Shown here piece after piece: positions 1-12,300 of a DNA stretch of 64,000 bases. Within the stretch, counting starts at the first letter, position 1, and each line of letters starts with the position of its first letter. Made by a program: the position numbers and the translations under genes. The stretch covers positions 930,001 to 994,000 of the forward strand of contig JAUIRK010000673.1 in the NCBI GenBank assembly GCA_030549495.1. The letters are read 5' to 3'. The notes under the pieces are model-generated. The model saw only the letters and a list, made by a program, of their open reading frames with translations. It had not been told where the DNA came from and searched no databases. Source of the DNA: Nectonema munidae (lineage: Eukaryota; Nematomorpha; Nectonematoida; Nectonematidae).

Positions 1-2818
1 TATTATAACAGCAATTGTTAGTTCATTTCAATAAATTTTTAGGTCAAATTTTTTTTCTAAAAGTTAATTTTTTTACATTGATTTGTCAACTTTTCAGAAT
101 TTTTTAGGTCAATTTTTGTTGCCCCTAATTATCATGTATTCGAATGATCATTACATCCTATAATGCGATCATCATACATGTTTTATAAACAAGCTTTAAA
201 GCAACTCTTACGTATAGAAAATTATTTGGAGAGGGGGGGGGGGGGGGGGGCGAAGGTCATTTTCGCCCCCGAATGTGCGCCCCTGTTCTTAAAACTTAAT
301 GGAATTCGGTAAACTTATGAATTAATGAGGTTGGTAAAAAAAAGCTACTAAAGCTAGATCTTCGCCGAGCTAGTAGAGAAGTCTCTCTAATATGACAAAA
401 GTAGCTCTTACAAATGTTTCTTCCATATTTTGAAAATTTGCAAGGAGAAAAATGATAGAGATCATTGGCAGCATGTCTAGAAGTAAACTAAGCTTTAGCA
501 TAGATGGTGACAATCAAAACAGAGATTCGCCTGATTTTTTTCTGGAATGTCATTTCAAACAAATTCCTGAATAAATATATTTTGATGCAATATATGAATT
601 TTGCCATCCAGCGAGTGAAGTTTTGAATCCCCTGAAAAATTAGACATAATTCTAGAAATTCATAATAATCTTCTCTAACTTATTGTTTTTTAGTTCCAAT
701 TCCAGAGATAAAAATAGGACTTTTTTTCACGAGCAAGAAGAGTGAGGCCAGAATCATTACGTCCTAATGATTTTCACAAGAATGGCAGACCATTTGCTTC
801 AATAAAAGTTTTTAAAAGGGAGCACTGGACCACTGAAAACAAAAAAGATATCAACTCATTGATAATATGTCTGCAGAAAAAAAAGATTATCCGGCGATCA
901 ATGCTATTCTGAATAATTGAACATATTCCTTTGTGAAATTCTGTATCACTTACCGTTGTTTTAAAACAAAATCTGCAATCCAAGGTGAACAAAAGGACGA
1001 GTCCTCTAGCACATTAAGTACTGTTTCATCAATGGTTTTACCAGTTTTATGTCACAGTTTGGGAATTGCAGGGAGTTTTTCAGGATTATTTCCTGAGACT
1101 ACGATAGGAAGTTGATTCCAACAGTTTTTGGAAGGAATTGTGCGCCAAAATGGTATCAATGGTGTAATTGGGGTCAAACATATACTTGATGTTGTGAACT
1201 CTTGACCATTGAACTTCTGTTCTTGATCTGTTTATTGACGTAGTATAAGAGACATTTTAGCTAAGTTGACTTCTGCAGCTATCAGTGCTGGAGCTACGAT
1301 ATACATCGTTTCCTCAATGAAGTGGCATTCAATAGATGCTACGAAACCTGCACTTTCACTTACTTGCATTGGGTTTTCCATCCTTGGGCTCTGTGAAGAC
1401 CAGACTCTAAGTAAAGGGTGGATGCAAAGTATATTTCTGAAAGTGAGGGATTTACTCAGCCCTTTTTCACCTCCCCCTGTCTCCCTATCTACAAAGAAAA
1501 CTCCTAGATAAGATTTCTCACCCCCTTTGATCTTAATGAGGGCCAAATCTTCTTTGTTTTTTTAGAAGGGTCTCAGATTGTGGATGACAGTTTTGCCTTC
1601 TTTATCTTTATCAAGTTTAAATGTTTTTATCGAATTACGAACTTTCTTTCCACAACTTATAATCAACATATATTGATTATGTTAACATGGTTCAGTGATT
1701 GATTTTTTAAATTTCTCAATAGCTTTTTTACGACACATATCTGTTTCACGCCCGAAGCACAACAAATAGTCGAATTGATTAATGCAACAAATATCAATAA
1801 TGTTTCTTGAAAAACATAAAGATGCTTTTTTGAAAATATTCTATGCGGCAAAACGGCTCAAAAAAGTTCGCACGCTTTCTGAAAGAAAAGAAATTATTCA
1901 AGGATCAAATACTGAAAAATATCGCCTTTTTGAGAGGTAAATTCTAAGTTTGATTTCCCCAAATTTTGCGCAAATTCATATTTTTATAAGAGATTCAACT
2001 GCGCTCGTAAATTTCAAACTTTATTTTACCCTTATGGCGTGTTACGCCCTACCCCTCTTACTTAGTTATGTGCTATAAAAAATATTTTCCCCGCTGAAAA
2101 ATCTTGTTCAAATTATTGGCTAGATTACTACCTCTGATCAAATATAGCTCAAATTTGCATTATTATAACAAAGGAAGTGGAAATTAGAAAAAAAAATAGA
2201 TTTTAAATATTCATTCTAAGATCTAACCTTAAAACAAGAAACGTAATATCGAAAATCTACTTACAAGGCAAACAAGTCTTTTAAATACTCAATAAAAAAC
2301 ATATACAATTGAGAAAATTCAAAATTATTGGGAGGGGGCGAACGGCTTTTTCTCCCCCCACCCCCTGAAACCACATTGGGCGCTCTTGCTTTAAACGTTG
2401 CTTAACCGTTGTCTGACATATTTGGAGGAATGTATTATTTATATATAAAAATAAGAAAAACGCGAAAGAAAAAAGTTTAGTTTATAATGAAGCCTGCAAG
2501 TCACAAAATCTTTGAATCTGTCAAAAAATTTATGCGCGTAAATATGAAAAAGACCAATAACAACAAACTCAGAGAGCAAGGACAAATGAGATCATGCAAA
2601 CTAGACAAAATGAGCATCCGTCCATCCAGTCTTGATAAAAAATAGATGATGTCGATGATACTCTGAAAATATAATTTTCATTCAATGATAGGTTCTGATA
2701 CTTTTATTGATATTTTCAAGTTGTGAAAAAATTCTAAAACAGAGAAAGTTCAGGAAGTTGACTTTAAAAAGTGATAAAGCTACAAATTTATGCATTTATT
2801 TTAAACTGTCATGTTTGA
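1..2818. other. RAF downstream intron/unknown; no gene recognised
   Basis: Low-complexity AT-rich DNA lying 3' of the last visible RAF exon (minus strand). It is presumably intron, because the rest of the kinase domain (the APE motif and C-lobe) has not been reached. I looked on the minus strand for the next kinase exon and did not see one. Open frames here (for example 1232-1546 minus) match nothing I know. A run of 18 G occurs at 233-250, and a C-rich/G-rich patch at 2330-2380. Confidence 0.4.
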
Positions 2819-2889
2819 TTAATACGTTAACTACCAGAATAATAAGACGATATCTAATGTAAAATCTACTCTAGTCGTTAACCGGTTAA
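2819..2889. mobile_element. Short TTAA-flanked MITE copy (internally shortened)
   Basis: A 71-bp segment is bounded by TTAA at both ends, with imperfect inverted ends reading roughly ACGTTAACTACC on the left and GTCGTTAACCGG on the right. The interior shares the stretch CCAGAATAATAAGACGATAT with the longer copy at 14861-14996 (one or two differences), so the two are the same family. TTAA flanks are the hallmark of piggyBac-type insertion. No coding capacity. Confidence 0.55.
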
Positions 2890-3225
2890 GTGGATATGGA
2901 TATGTAATGTATAGTGTTAATTGGATATGTACTGTATAGTTTATCTTCTAGTTAAATTAGAAAATTAGCTAGTTAATTACAATTTGATTAAATACAGCTA
3001 AATGGTTAAAATATGATTTAAGTCTAAAGTAGCTAAGAAGAATCAATGATATAATGAACTCGACGCCATTTTATCACATGCGCAATTCAGTCGTAGAGCA
3101 TTTGTGAAGTAATATTATAGCTTTGGGTGCAACTTGACATTAAAACCCAAACTGAATATTAAGGTTTATTCTCTACTCGAAATTAAGGAAAGGGAATGCG
3201 CGTTGCTAATACTTAAAACAATTAC

Positions 3226-3361
3226 GATCCAGAGAACAGAGCCAGTAGGTTGAGGAACTCTATTTGAAGAACTGAACGTTGTTTTCACAGCTGCGAGGCC
3301 AAAGTCGCCTATCTTCACTGTGAATTCACTCAATAAGAATATGTTGTTCGACTTTAAGTCC
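3226..3361 (-). CDS. RAF: RAF exon: HRD-to-activation-segment (last exon in window)
   Basis: The acceptor is TTTCTTTAG just above 3361, and the first G completes the Arg codon of HRD. The 45 following codons read DLKSNNIF..., then [14 protein letters not shown] and end in GSVLW plus one residue. The donor GTAATT follows at 3225. The phase-0 exon end after LW-x matches the end of human BRAF exon 15 (after Met620). Here, however, the last codon is ATC (Ile), not ATG. The segment facing BRAF Thr599-Val600-Lys601-Ser602 reads A-V-K-T, so the Thr599 site is Ala. Exon limits follow from frame, phase and family alignment. Confidence 0.92.
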
Positions 3362-6300
3362 CTAAAGAAAAAATGTAGTTGTGATAGGCGGTTGTTGTTA
3401 ATATTTTTTGGATAATAAGACAGAAAAAAGATGGGAATGAAGCAAGGCAAGAAGATTTGTGCGGCCTAAATCACATATCAATAATAACGACAGATGAAAA
3501 CTGAAGCAGATCAATTGATCTTTTCAGAATTTATATAACAATGCTAGATTCTCATTTGATTTATTGATACAAAATTTAATCTATGTATATATTTTGTTTT
3601 AATCGGGTTAAAAAGTTGAGATATACACATTTTTAAACAAAGTATTTTTTCAACTTTTAGGGAAATCTTTCGAAGCAATGAATTTATTTATTTATAGAAA
3701 ACAATAGTAGAAATAATAAACGAATAAAATCAATTTCACAGAAATTAACATGGTCAAGGAAAACTTACTTTTAGTCTAGAATTTTTTGACGTTAAATTTT
3801 CCCATAAGTACGTAGACTTGATAAAAATTTAATTTGGAACATTTGGTATATCTTCTTTTTCTACACCTTGTCCCCAAGTTAGGGATCGGTGGCCATGATC
3901 TTGAGCCTCCATTTTCCTCTATCCTCAGCATCATCTTGTTCTCCCGAGAGTGTGTATTTTTTCCAAGAACCCATCTTTCCATCTCTTGCAAGGTCTTCTG
4001 CCGACTACAGCCCCATCAAAAGCTTTTCGAACGATGTTCTCTTCTTTCATTCTTAGTATATGGCCATACCACCTTAGTTAGCTTCTTTCTATAACACTTA
4101 AAACACCAAAGTTTATTAGGCTACGTCTCCTGGCTTCTTTATGTGATCTTTCAACGATATTCCTAGTATTTTCCTCAACATATTCAATTCTGTTGTGGCA
4201 AACTTTCTTTCATCTTTCTTTTTTAAAGTTAGACATTCTGTTCCATAAGTCATAACCGGTCTGATAATTGTTGTATATATTTTTGCCTTTAATTTCAGTG
4301 GGATTCTTTTATCGTACAGCACAGGTTTCATTTCTTTTCACTTCATCCAGCTCGCTTTTACTTCTTTCTCACAAGTCCCATTCTCTGCAATTTGAGAACC
4401 CAAATACTTGAAACTACTTACTTGGTTCAATCTTTTTCCATTCCGGTCTACAACTTTAACTGATACATTTCCACTTCTACTACATACCATCGTTTCAGTT
4501 TTGTTAACATTTACCATTAAGCCTACTTTTTCTAGACACGTTTGCTACAGAACTATTCTATTTTGTAGCTTTTCTTTACTGTCTGCCAGAATTACCAAAT
4601 CATCAGCTAACAGCAACTCCCAAAGTTCTTCTGCTCTGAGCTCTTCAGAAACTACATCTAAGATGATGGTAAACAAAAGTGGGCTCAGAGCTGATCCTTG
4701 ATGTAGACCAACTTTTGTTCCAAATTCTCTAGATATTACATTTAGTCTTCGAACTAGTCTTACTGTTTTTGTACATTTCCATTACTAACCTTACTAATTT
4801 TTCTGGTACTTCTTTCTTCCTTCAAGCATAAATTAGATCTCTATGTACCTTGTCATAAGCTTTCTCCATATCAATAAATCCACAATAAGCAGACATGTCT
4901 CCTTCCAGACTTTTTTCTATCAGTTGTCTCGGTACGAATATTGCATCAACTGTGCACCTGGCACAAAACCAAATTGTTTTGGATCAATTTTCACTATTTT
5001 TCGTAGTCGTTTTTCCAAAATTCTTTCAAAAAGTTTGAAAGGGTGTTCCAATAACTTAATTCGACGACTACTGCTGCAGTCTAAAACATCTCCTTTCTTT
5101 TTGTATATCGGCACGATCATACTCTTCTTCCATTCACACGATAATTTTTCCTGAGTCCATATTATGTTGAACATATCCGTCAACCATTTAATGCACACAC
5201 CACCAGACTTAAACATATCTATACTGACTTCACTTAAACATGTGGCTTTATTCGGTTTCAACACCTTCAAAGTATTCTCGATTTCCTTTGGATCAATTTC
5301 TTTTTCAACTTCTTCCACTTTCACTACTTGTGGAACAGCGTCTCTTTCATTCTCGAAATTTAACAATTCCTCAAAATAGTCCGTCCACCTTTCACCAATC
5401 TCTTTGTTATCAAAAAGTATCTTTCCATTAGCGTCCTTTATCAACTCGATATTTCCTGTTTCTTCTTTTTCCCTTTGTTTTATTTCGCAATTTTATAAAT
5501 TTTGTTTTGCCCTTCTTTGCTGCTAAGTTCATCATACATCGTTTGTGTTCCATTCTTTCTAGGAACCTTTGGTATATATTCGCATGCAAATACTCAAAGT
5601 TTTTAATTTGAATAATAATTTGATGACATTTCTCATTACATTTTAGAAAAGACATGAAAATTGCTATAGTAGGAATATATTAATGCTATTTTCCTCTAAA
5701 ATGGCAAGGAGCGATAGCCTTAAAAACAATGACCATCTAGAGTTTCATTTTCACCTTCAAATTAAAAAAACTGAAATTCAATTATAAAAATTTTAATTAA
5801 TTAAATTAAAAAAAAATTTCAAATTAAAAAAATTAAACTTTAAAAAAAGGAACTTCAAATAAAAATATATATAGGTACGAAGGATGTTGTTGCTGAAGGA
5901 TTTTCATATAAAATTTAATTTGATTTAATTTTATTAATTAAAAGATTTTTAAAAATATAGATAAAAGGATAAACTCCTTACTTGAATATTCCAACCAATT
6001 TTTCGACAATTTTTTAGACTCTCATGTGTCTTTAACAAATGTTTTATTTTAAATGTAAGCACTAAGCAATCTTCCTGAGCTATCTAGTTTTGTTATCTAA
6101 GCAGACCTTATACTAGCCGTGAGACGGCACATTCCCAATCGTGGCTAGGAAAGCATTTTCCCAATTGATTTTTTAAATTTTTTTTAAATGTTTGAAAAAA
6201 GAATATAAAACGAGTTATTTTCGTATCCATTTATACTAGAGATTTGCAATAGATTTTAATTTCTATTTGTGGTTTATATCATGAATTTGTAGTGCTCTTC

Positions 6301-9300
6301 ATTGTTATGTACCAAATTTCATTAAAATTATCAAATTGTATACGCACTCTTTTCTCACAGAGAGAAAGAGAGGGTGAAAGAAAAATACAGTAACATTATA
6401 CAGAAAGAGAAATACTTCCTCAAAGATACGACTTTCATAACCTCTCACATACAACTTCATTTATTATTATTTAACTTAAAAGCGTTTTTGTTTTTCTCTA
6501 TCATTTACGTTGATAGCATTTTGATAGTTGATTAAAAGCGTTTTGTTTTTCTCTATCATTTACGTAGGTTTGTTGATACTAGGGTTCAATATTTTGGCAA
6601 TTTTTCTCGAATCGAGATTTCTCGATAGAAAAAATAATATATCGAGATTTCTCGAGAATTCTCGAACTTTTTTGAAGTTTAACAAATCTAAAACCCATCT
6701 AATACAACTTTCAATAATTTAAACTTATTAAAAATTATCAAAAATTTCAGAAAAATTTATTTATTTTGAAAGTTTAAAAAAATTTCTTAAAAAAATCAAG
6801 CTATTGATACTTTTGTCGATAAGCTTAGTGACAAAATCCCAGCAGAAGAAAATATTCTTTCAGACTCCGTTGATGTTGGTGGAATACATTTTAAATTATT
6901 AAATAAGTTTTAGAGTTGAGTTGACATTTTTCCTGTTGCTTCAAACGCTTCTACATCTTTAGAGTAACTAGTATTTCCATTATTAGTAAACATTTCATTT
7001 CTTGGATACATTTTATTTTTATTGTGCTTTCAAGCTTTTCATTCAAACTTTTGTACTTTTTTTCACTTTCCACTTGAATTTCTTCATTTATATTTATGCT
7101 TTCGTTTTTGTTTTTTTCCTTCTTTCTTTAACAAATTGATCAAAAGTTCACGAACTTGGTGTGGGTCTAAAAGTGTCAAACTTTTGATTGATCTTTGATA
7201 ATAATTTTTGCCACAATTTAAATATTCTAAAAGACTAATAAGTTCTACGTTTCTTCTGACACTTATTCTGGAAATAAAAGAATCTTTAACTTTTGAAGAC
7301 AAAGCAGTACTAAGAGAATCTAGCTCCTCAAAGATGAACTCAAACGCAGCTTCACCTGTCAAAAGATTTGAATCCCTACTACAGATTCTTTCAGAAGCAA
7401 TTTTGATCGGCTTCAGAGTATTCATAAGATCACATAAAAACTTGGTTTCAGATTCGGAAACTGAAATGTTTTCTTTTGTCAATTAAGCTTTTTGCAACAC
7501 AAGATTTTATTTCAAGAAATCGTTCTATCATTAAAACTATACTGTTCCATCTTGTTTTCGAGTCTAAAACCAATTTTTTTTCTCTATTAAATTTAAATAT
7601 ACTTACTTTTAAAATTGAAAGATAAACCTAGTCTTAAAATTGAAAGATAAACCTAGTCTTTAATAATTAATTTTTATCAAATTATGCACATACGAAACTA
7701 AAAGTAAGGGGAGCCAACGATATATTTAAAAAGAATAAATATTTTTTCATTTGAACATTTTTCGATTCTTTGATTATTCGACAAATATAATATTTAAAAT
7801 CGTGCAAATTGCAAAACTTTTGTAACATTGTATGAGGTAGCAAAATATGAACAGAAAGTTTGATATTTTTTGATTTTTTAAGGAATATTTTTTGATTCTT
7901 TGATTACAGAATTTTATTTTGATTATTTGACAAATATAATATTTAAAATCGTGCAAATTGCAAAGTATAGGTTATAACTTTTGTAACATCGTATAAGGTA
8001 GCAAAATATGAACAGAAAGTTGAACATTGTCTCCCTAGTCATTTGTACATGGAATAAAAACCATCGTAGTATACAGGTATATTCTTAATTGTATAAACAT
8101 AACTGAACTAAACAATATTATTTATTACATTCTTTTTTATATCACTTTGATGACTTTACACTCAGTTTTTACAAACTAAATAGATAAGTCAACCAAAAAA
8201 TTAAAAAAGTCCAAAGTTTGGTTTTAACTATATTGAGAATTTATCTTTGCTTATATAAGATATATTTTATCATGTCTAATTATTTAAATCATTAAGTGTT
8301 TTTTATATTCTACTAAAATATTTTAACTTAGTTTTCTTGTTCTGTATACATTTTTTTAGTTTTCCAGAAATGCAATAAAATAACGTAACTTTGTATGACA
8401 CCTTAGCATTAAAAAATGTAACCTTAGGCTTTAAGTTTTAACCTTTAACTCTTATTTTTAAAATAAAAATATCAGACTTTTTCAAAATTATTAATTGTAA
8501 AAATATTTTATCTAAAACAAAACTAATTATTTATAATGCGAGAATTCTCGAGAAAAATATAAATCTCGTTCTCGAGATTTTTCATCTAGATCAAAAAATT
8601 TCTCGAGAGTTGAACTCTAGTTGTTACTGCACTGTTTAGATAAATTAACATTGCCTCGTAGTGGTCTCTGTGGTAACTTTAATCTTATTATAGGGCATTG
8701 TTGTATTTTTCAACATTTATGCTATTGCGTGAGGTGCATATTGTATGCTGAGTATGTTGTTCAATAGTTACAACAGGTATGTTGTAATTTGTCTCAAATC
8801 TGTCAATTTCTCATTTATAGCTATTTGTGTTATTTTTACATTTACCATGCTATTTCACCTCTTTTATGTTTTAAAATGCCTTATCATAATTTGAAATACT
8901 ACAGTCCATTAAAACAAATATTCTAAAATGCCATGCTATAGTTTGACTTTTCAGCAGAAAAATGTTTGATTCTTAATGAATCTAGAGTTGATGTAAATTT
9001 TAATATTTCAATTTCCAAAGTACCAGTGTATCCGTTCAAGATTCTTCATTTGTTGACAGAAAAATAGTAAACCTTTTAACAAAAAGTAAAACTGTTGATT
9101 CTTCAAATACTCTAACTACAATTAATCAAGCAACAGTAACTACGGACAACAGTATACCCATCTATTTTCAAATACAAAATATTTCACACAAAGCATTAGA
9201 GCAACCGTTTTCTCAATTCTACCCCAGTAAGACGAAAGATACTTGGTACTGCAAGATCTATTCGAATTTTTGTAATTATTTCTGAAATGATCATGTTTAA

Positions 9301-12300
9301 TAAAGGTGTGATGAACGTGCAAAAAAATAAGAGAGTGTATAATTAAATAAAGTTTAACCTGTTTTTTTTATTTTTTTTCTTAAATCATATCAATTTTTTG
9401 ATATTGAATATATTTTTTTAGTTAATTAGATAAGACTAAGTGTTAAAATAAGAAAAACTTAATGAGTTTGCGCTACATTTTCAAATCCGGCTCCAACGGC
9501 CCTATCAAAAATTTCTGGTTAACACACCGCTAAGTAACTAGTTGATAAAGATTCAGGAGTGTAAAAAGATTCCAAGAAAGACTTATTACTTTTAACAATA
9601 CTACTACAATCTTTTAATGAATTTAAAAATATAGTTAAAAATAATTAAAAAAATATAGTATAAATTTTCCAAAATTAAATTTTTTAATATATTGTTTATT
9701 TTATCTAATAATACATCGCCTGCTTTTTTTAAACATATGAAGTGGCCCTGAGTCATAGAAAAGACCTGGAATATATAAAGAAGTTAATAGAAACAGCAAA
9801 AAGTCGCTATTCAAAAATTCATAAAAGATCACTTTTCAATAAGATGATTTCATAAAAACAACGCTCAAACCATAAAAATAAAAGGGATGAAGTCTTTTCG
9901 AATCGAAAAAATATTTTTTCTTTATTTTAAATCGATATATAAACGAATTTCTTTTTAACATATTTTTGGTTTTTTATGTATGCATTCCATTTAGATTATC
10001 TAATTGTATAAAAAAATACCATGTTTTATATTTGGAATTGAAGATGCGATTATACACAAAAGATTACTTAATTTACCCTACAAAATCAAAATTGAAATAA
10101 ATTATTGTATATAATGATTTTTTGACAATTTAAAAAGTTTAGAATTTAAGCTGAAATGCGATAAAAATCAATTTTAGAAGGTTTAAATTTAATTTTTATT
10201 GATTTCTTAATAATAACAAAACCTCATAAAGTAATTTAAAAATATTTGAATTTTTTAAAGGTATCATAAAGAATTTTTAAAATATTTATTTCGTTTTAGC
10301 TACATACAACCTAGATAAAGCATTTAGAATAATATAATTTTACTAGTATAAACAATGAACTTCAATTTAATAATAATTTTGTAAATTTTAGCAATCAGAT
10401 AGTACACATGAGTAAAATGATTATCCACCTTAACTTGTACTAACTACATACACTGACAATAATAGTTAGTTATCTTTACCTATCTTTTTTCTCAATTTTT
10501 TATGAGAAAAGTTAAAGGCCATGTTTTTTTAGATTATGAAAATTAATTTATTTGAAAATAATGTGATTCAAATTTAATTTTTCAATTTTATTTGGAAAAA
10601 CTAACATTCAATTGTAACCGAGAAAGATGTTTTCACCGATTGAACAAAACAGGTAAATGAAATGTTGTTCTAGCTTTATGTTGATATATAAAGTTACTCA
10701 AAAAATATATATATACAATATACATATATATAGGAACATTAAAAAAATGCCAATTAATTTATTTTTTTGTTTTAATGAGTTTTGAGAAAACTTTTACATT
10801 GAATGTTTTTATATACCATTTTGGCTTAAGTTCTCACTTTTTTACTTTTAGTGTGTCTTCTTATTTTTTTACAATGTAAATTTTTTAAGCTAATTTTTTT
10901 ATTTTTAATTATTATTCAGTTTTATCTCAGAAAATTTTAATATTAAAAAAACATATACCTATAAAAATTATTAAAATCAATCATTGTAACAGTATTTAAT
11001 TTATTAAGTAATTAGTGAATAAAGACGTACTTAAAATAAAAATACTATATTTTTCAAAACTTTAGGTTCCTCTGCTTTTTATTAAAAAATATAGTTTAAT
11101 TTTTTTTTATAATCAAGTTTTCACAGTGTCAAAAAATACCATATTTAATGATAATGAGAAATGACTTTACTTTAGTTTGTTTAACAATATTTATTTTCCT
11201 GCATTTCAAAGTTTTATTATTTTATCTTTTATAAAAGAAATCTTTTTTTTCTTCTTGTTGACAGCAAGAATGTAAGCATTAATAAGGTAAAGCAGAACAA
11301 TTTTTTTTATTTAAGAATTGATATATAGACCATATTACATACTTATCCATAGTGTTTGCCTATCAAGATAAAGTATTTCATTTGGAAGAAAAAGATTGTT
11401 GAAAAAAATAGCTGATGATAAATTGGATGCATTATTGAAACTTTGGTAATGGTAGGCCTAGATCAGTCCGAATACAAGAAAAAATTGGAGGAGTATACAC
11501 TTTAATATTAAGTCAAGAAAACAATCCATGCACTTAAAAAACAGCAAAGCAAATCACAAATGGCCAAAATTCACTTATCTTCAATGTAAAGAATTGATAA
11601 GCACGATCTGAACGCCTTTAAAAAAAATTAAAGGGTAGAAATTGACTAAATTGAATAAAGATAAAACGACAGAACGTTGAAAAAAGATATATGGTAAATA
11701 GATAAAACAAAACTTTCAGTGGAAAAAAAAAATAATTTAGATGACGACTTTATGTGAGTAAAGTTCGCTTTTGAAGATCAGTAATGGTTTCCTTGGGTGT
11801 TTCCATGCTAGGGAAAACATCATTTGTTGTGGTTCAATCTAAAGCGAAAGTTAATGCAGAGTGATGACCGACTTCTTCCAGATGTGAGAATTCTTGAAAA
11901 CAAGGTCTACTTTTTCATCAACAAGATGACGCTCGTTCACAAACACCTAGGACTACTATTTTATTTTTAAATCAAAAGGTACCATAACATAGTACACTAA
12001 AATTGGCCCACCAAACTCATCAGATTTAAATCTAGTGGACTACTTCGTTGAGAAAAGATAGAATCAAATGGTTTATAGTGAGCAATGCTTTCAGAATATT
12101 GATGAACTCAAGAGAGTTTTGGTTATGTTATATCAGAATCGAGTACAAGAAATATATATTTTTAAAAGTTGATCACTTCTGTACTAAAACATATATCTAT
12201 TTTTAAGAAATATATAAAACATATTTCTTTCCTAATAAATTGGACAAAAGATTAAATTTTTTTGTGTAACTATGTCTAAGTGTAAGGATGGATTGTAAAA

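Larger units (their letters stand above)
6580..8619 (-). mobile_element. hAT transposon with both ends and target duplication, about 2.04 kb
   Basis: The left end reads TAGGGTTCAATATTTTGG and the right end is the imperfect inverse ...TTGAACTCTA. Both termini carry subterminal arrays of the palindromic word TCGAGA/TCTCGA (6605-6665 and 8538-8606). Flanking 8-mers are GTTGATAC (6572-6579) and GTTGTTAC (8620-8627), 7 of 8 identical, as expected for a hAT target duplication. Inside, the minus strand holds hAT transposase remnants. The element is also enlarged by a hairpin MITE-like insert and by an internal duplication. It is too short and broken to be autonomous. Confidence 0.8.

Noticed and set aside
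233-250. G-run considered as a telomeric or G-quadruplex element
   Set aside because: A plain homopolymer with no repeated G-tract pattern.
1232-1546. 104-codon minus-strand frame, considered as the next RAF exon
   Set aside because: It shows no APE, SDVYAFG or other kinase C-lobe motif.
4408-5431. Several + strand frames (97, 103, 71 and 63 codons)
   Set aside because: Antisense shadows of the minus-strand LINE reverse transcriptase.
6528-6722. + strand frame with FLESRFLD, resembling the hAT FLDPRF motif
   Set aside because: It arises from the palindromic TCGAGA repeats at the hAT terminus; the real transposase remnant is on the other strand further in.
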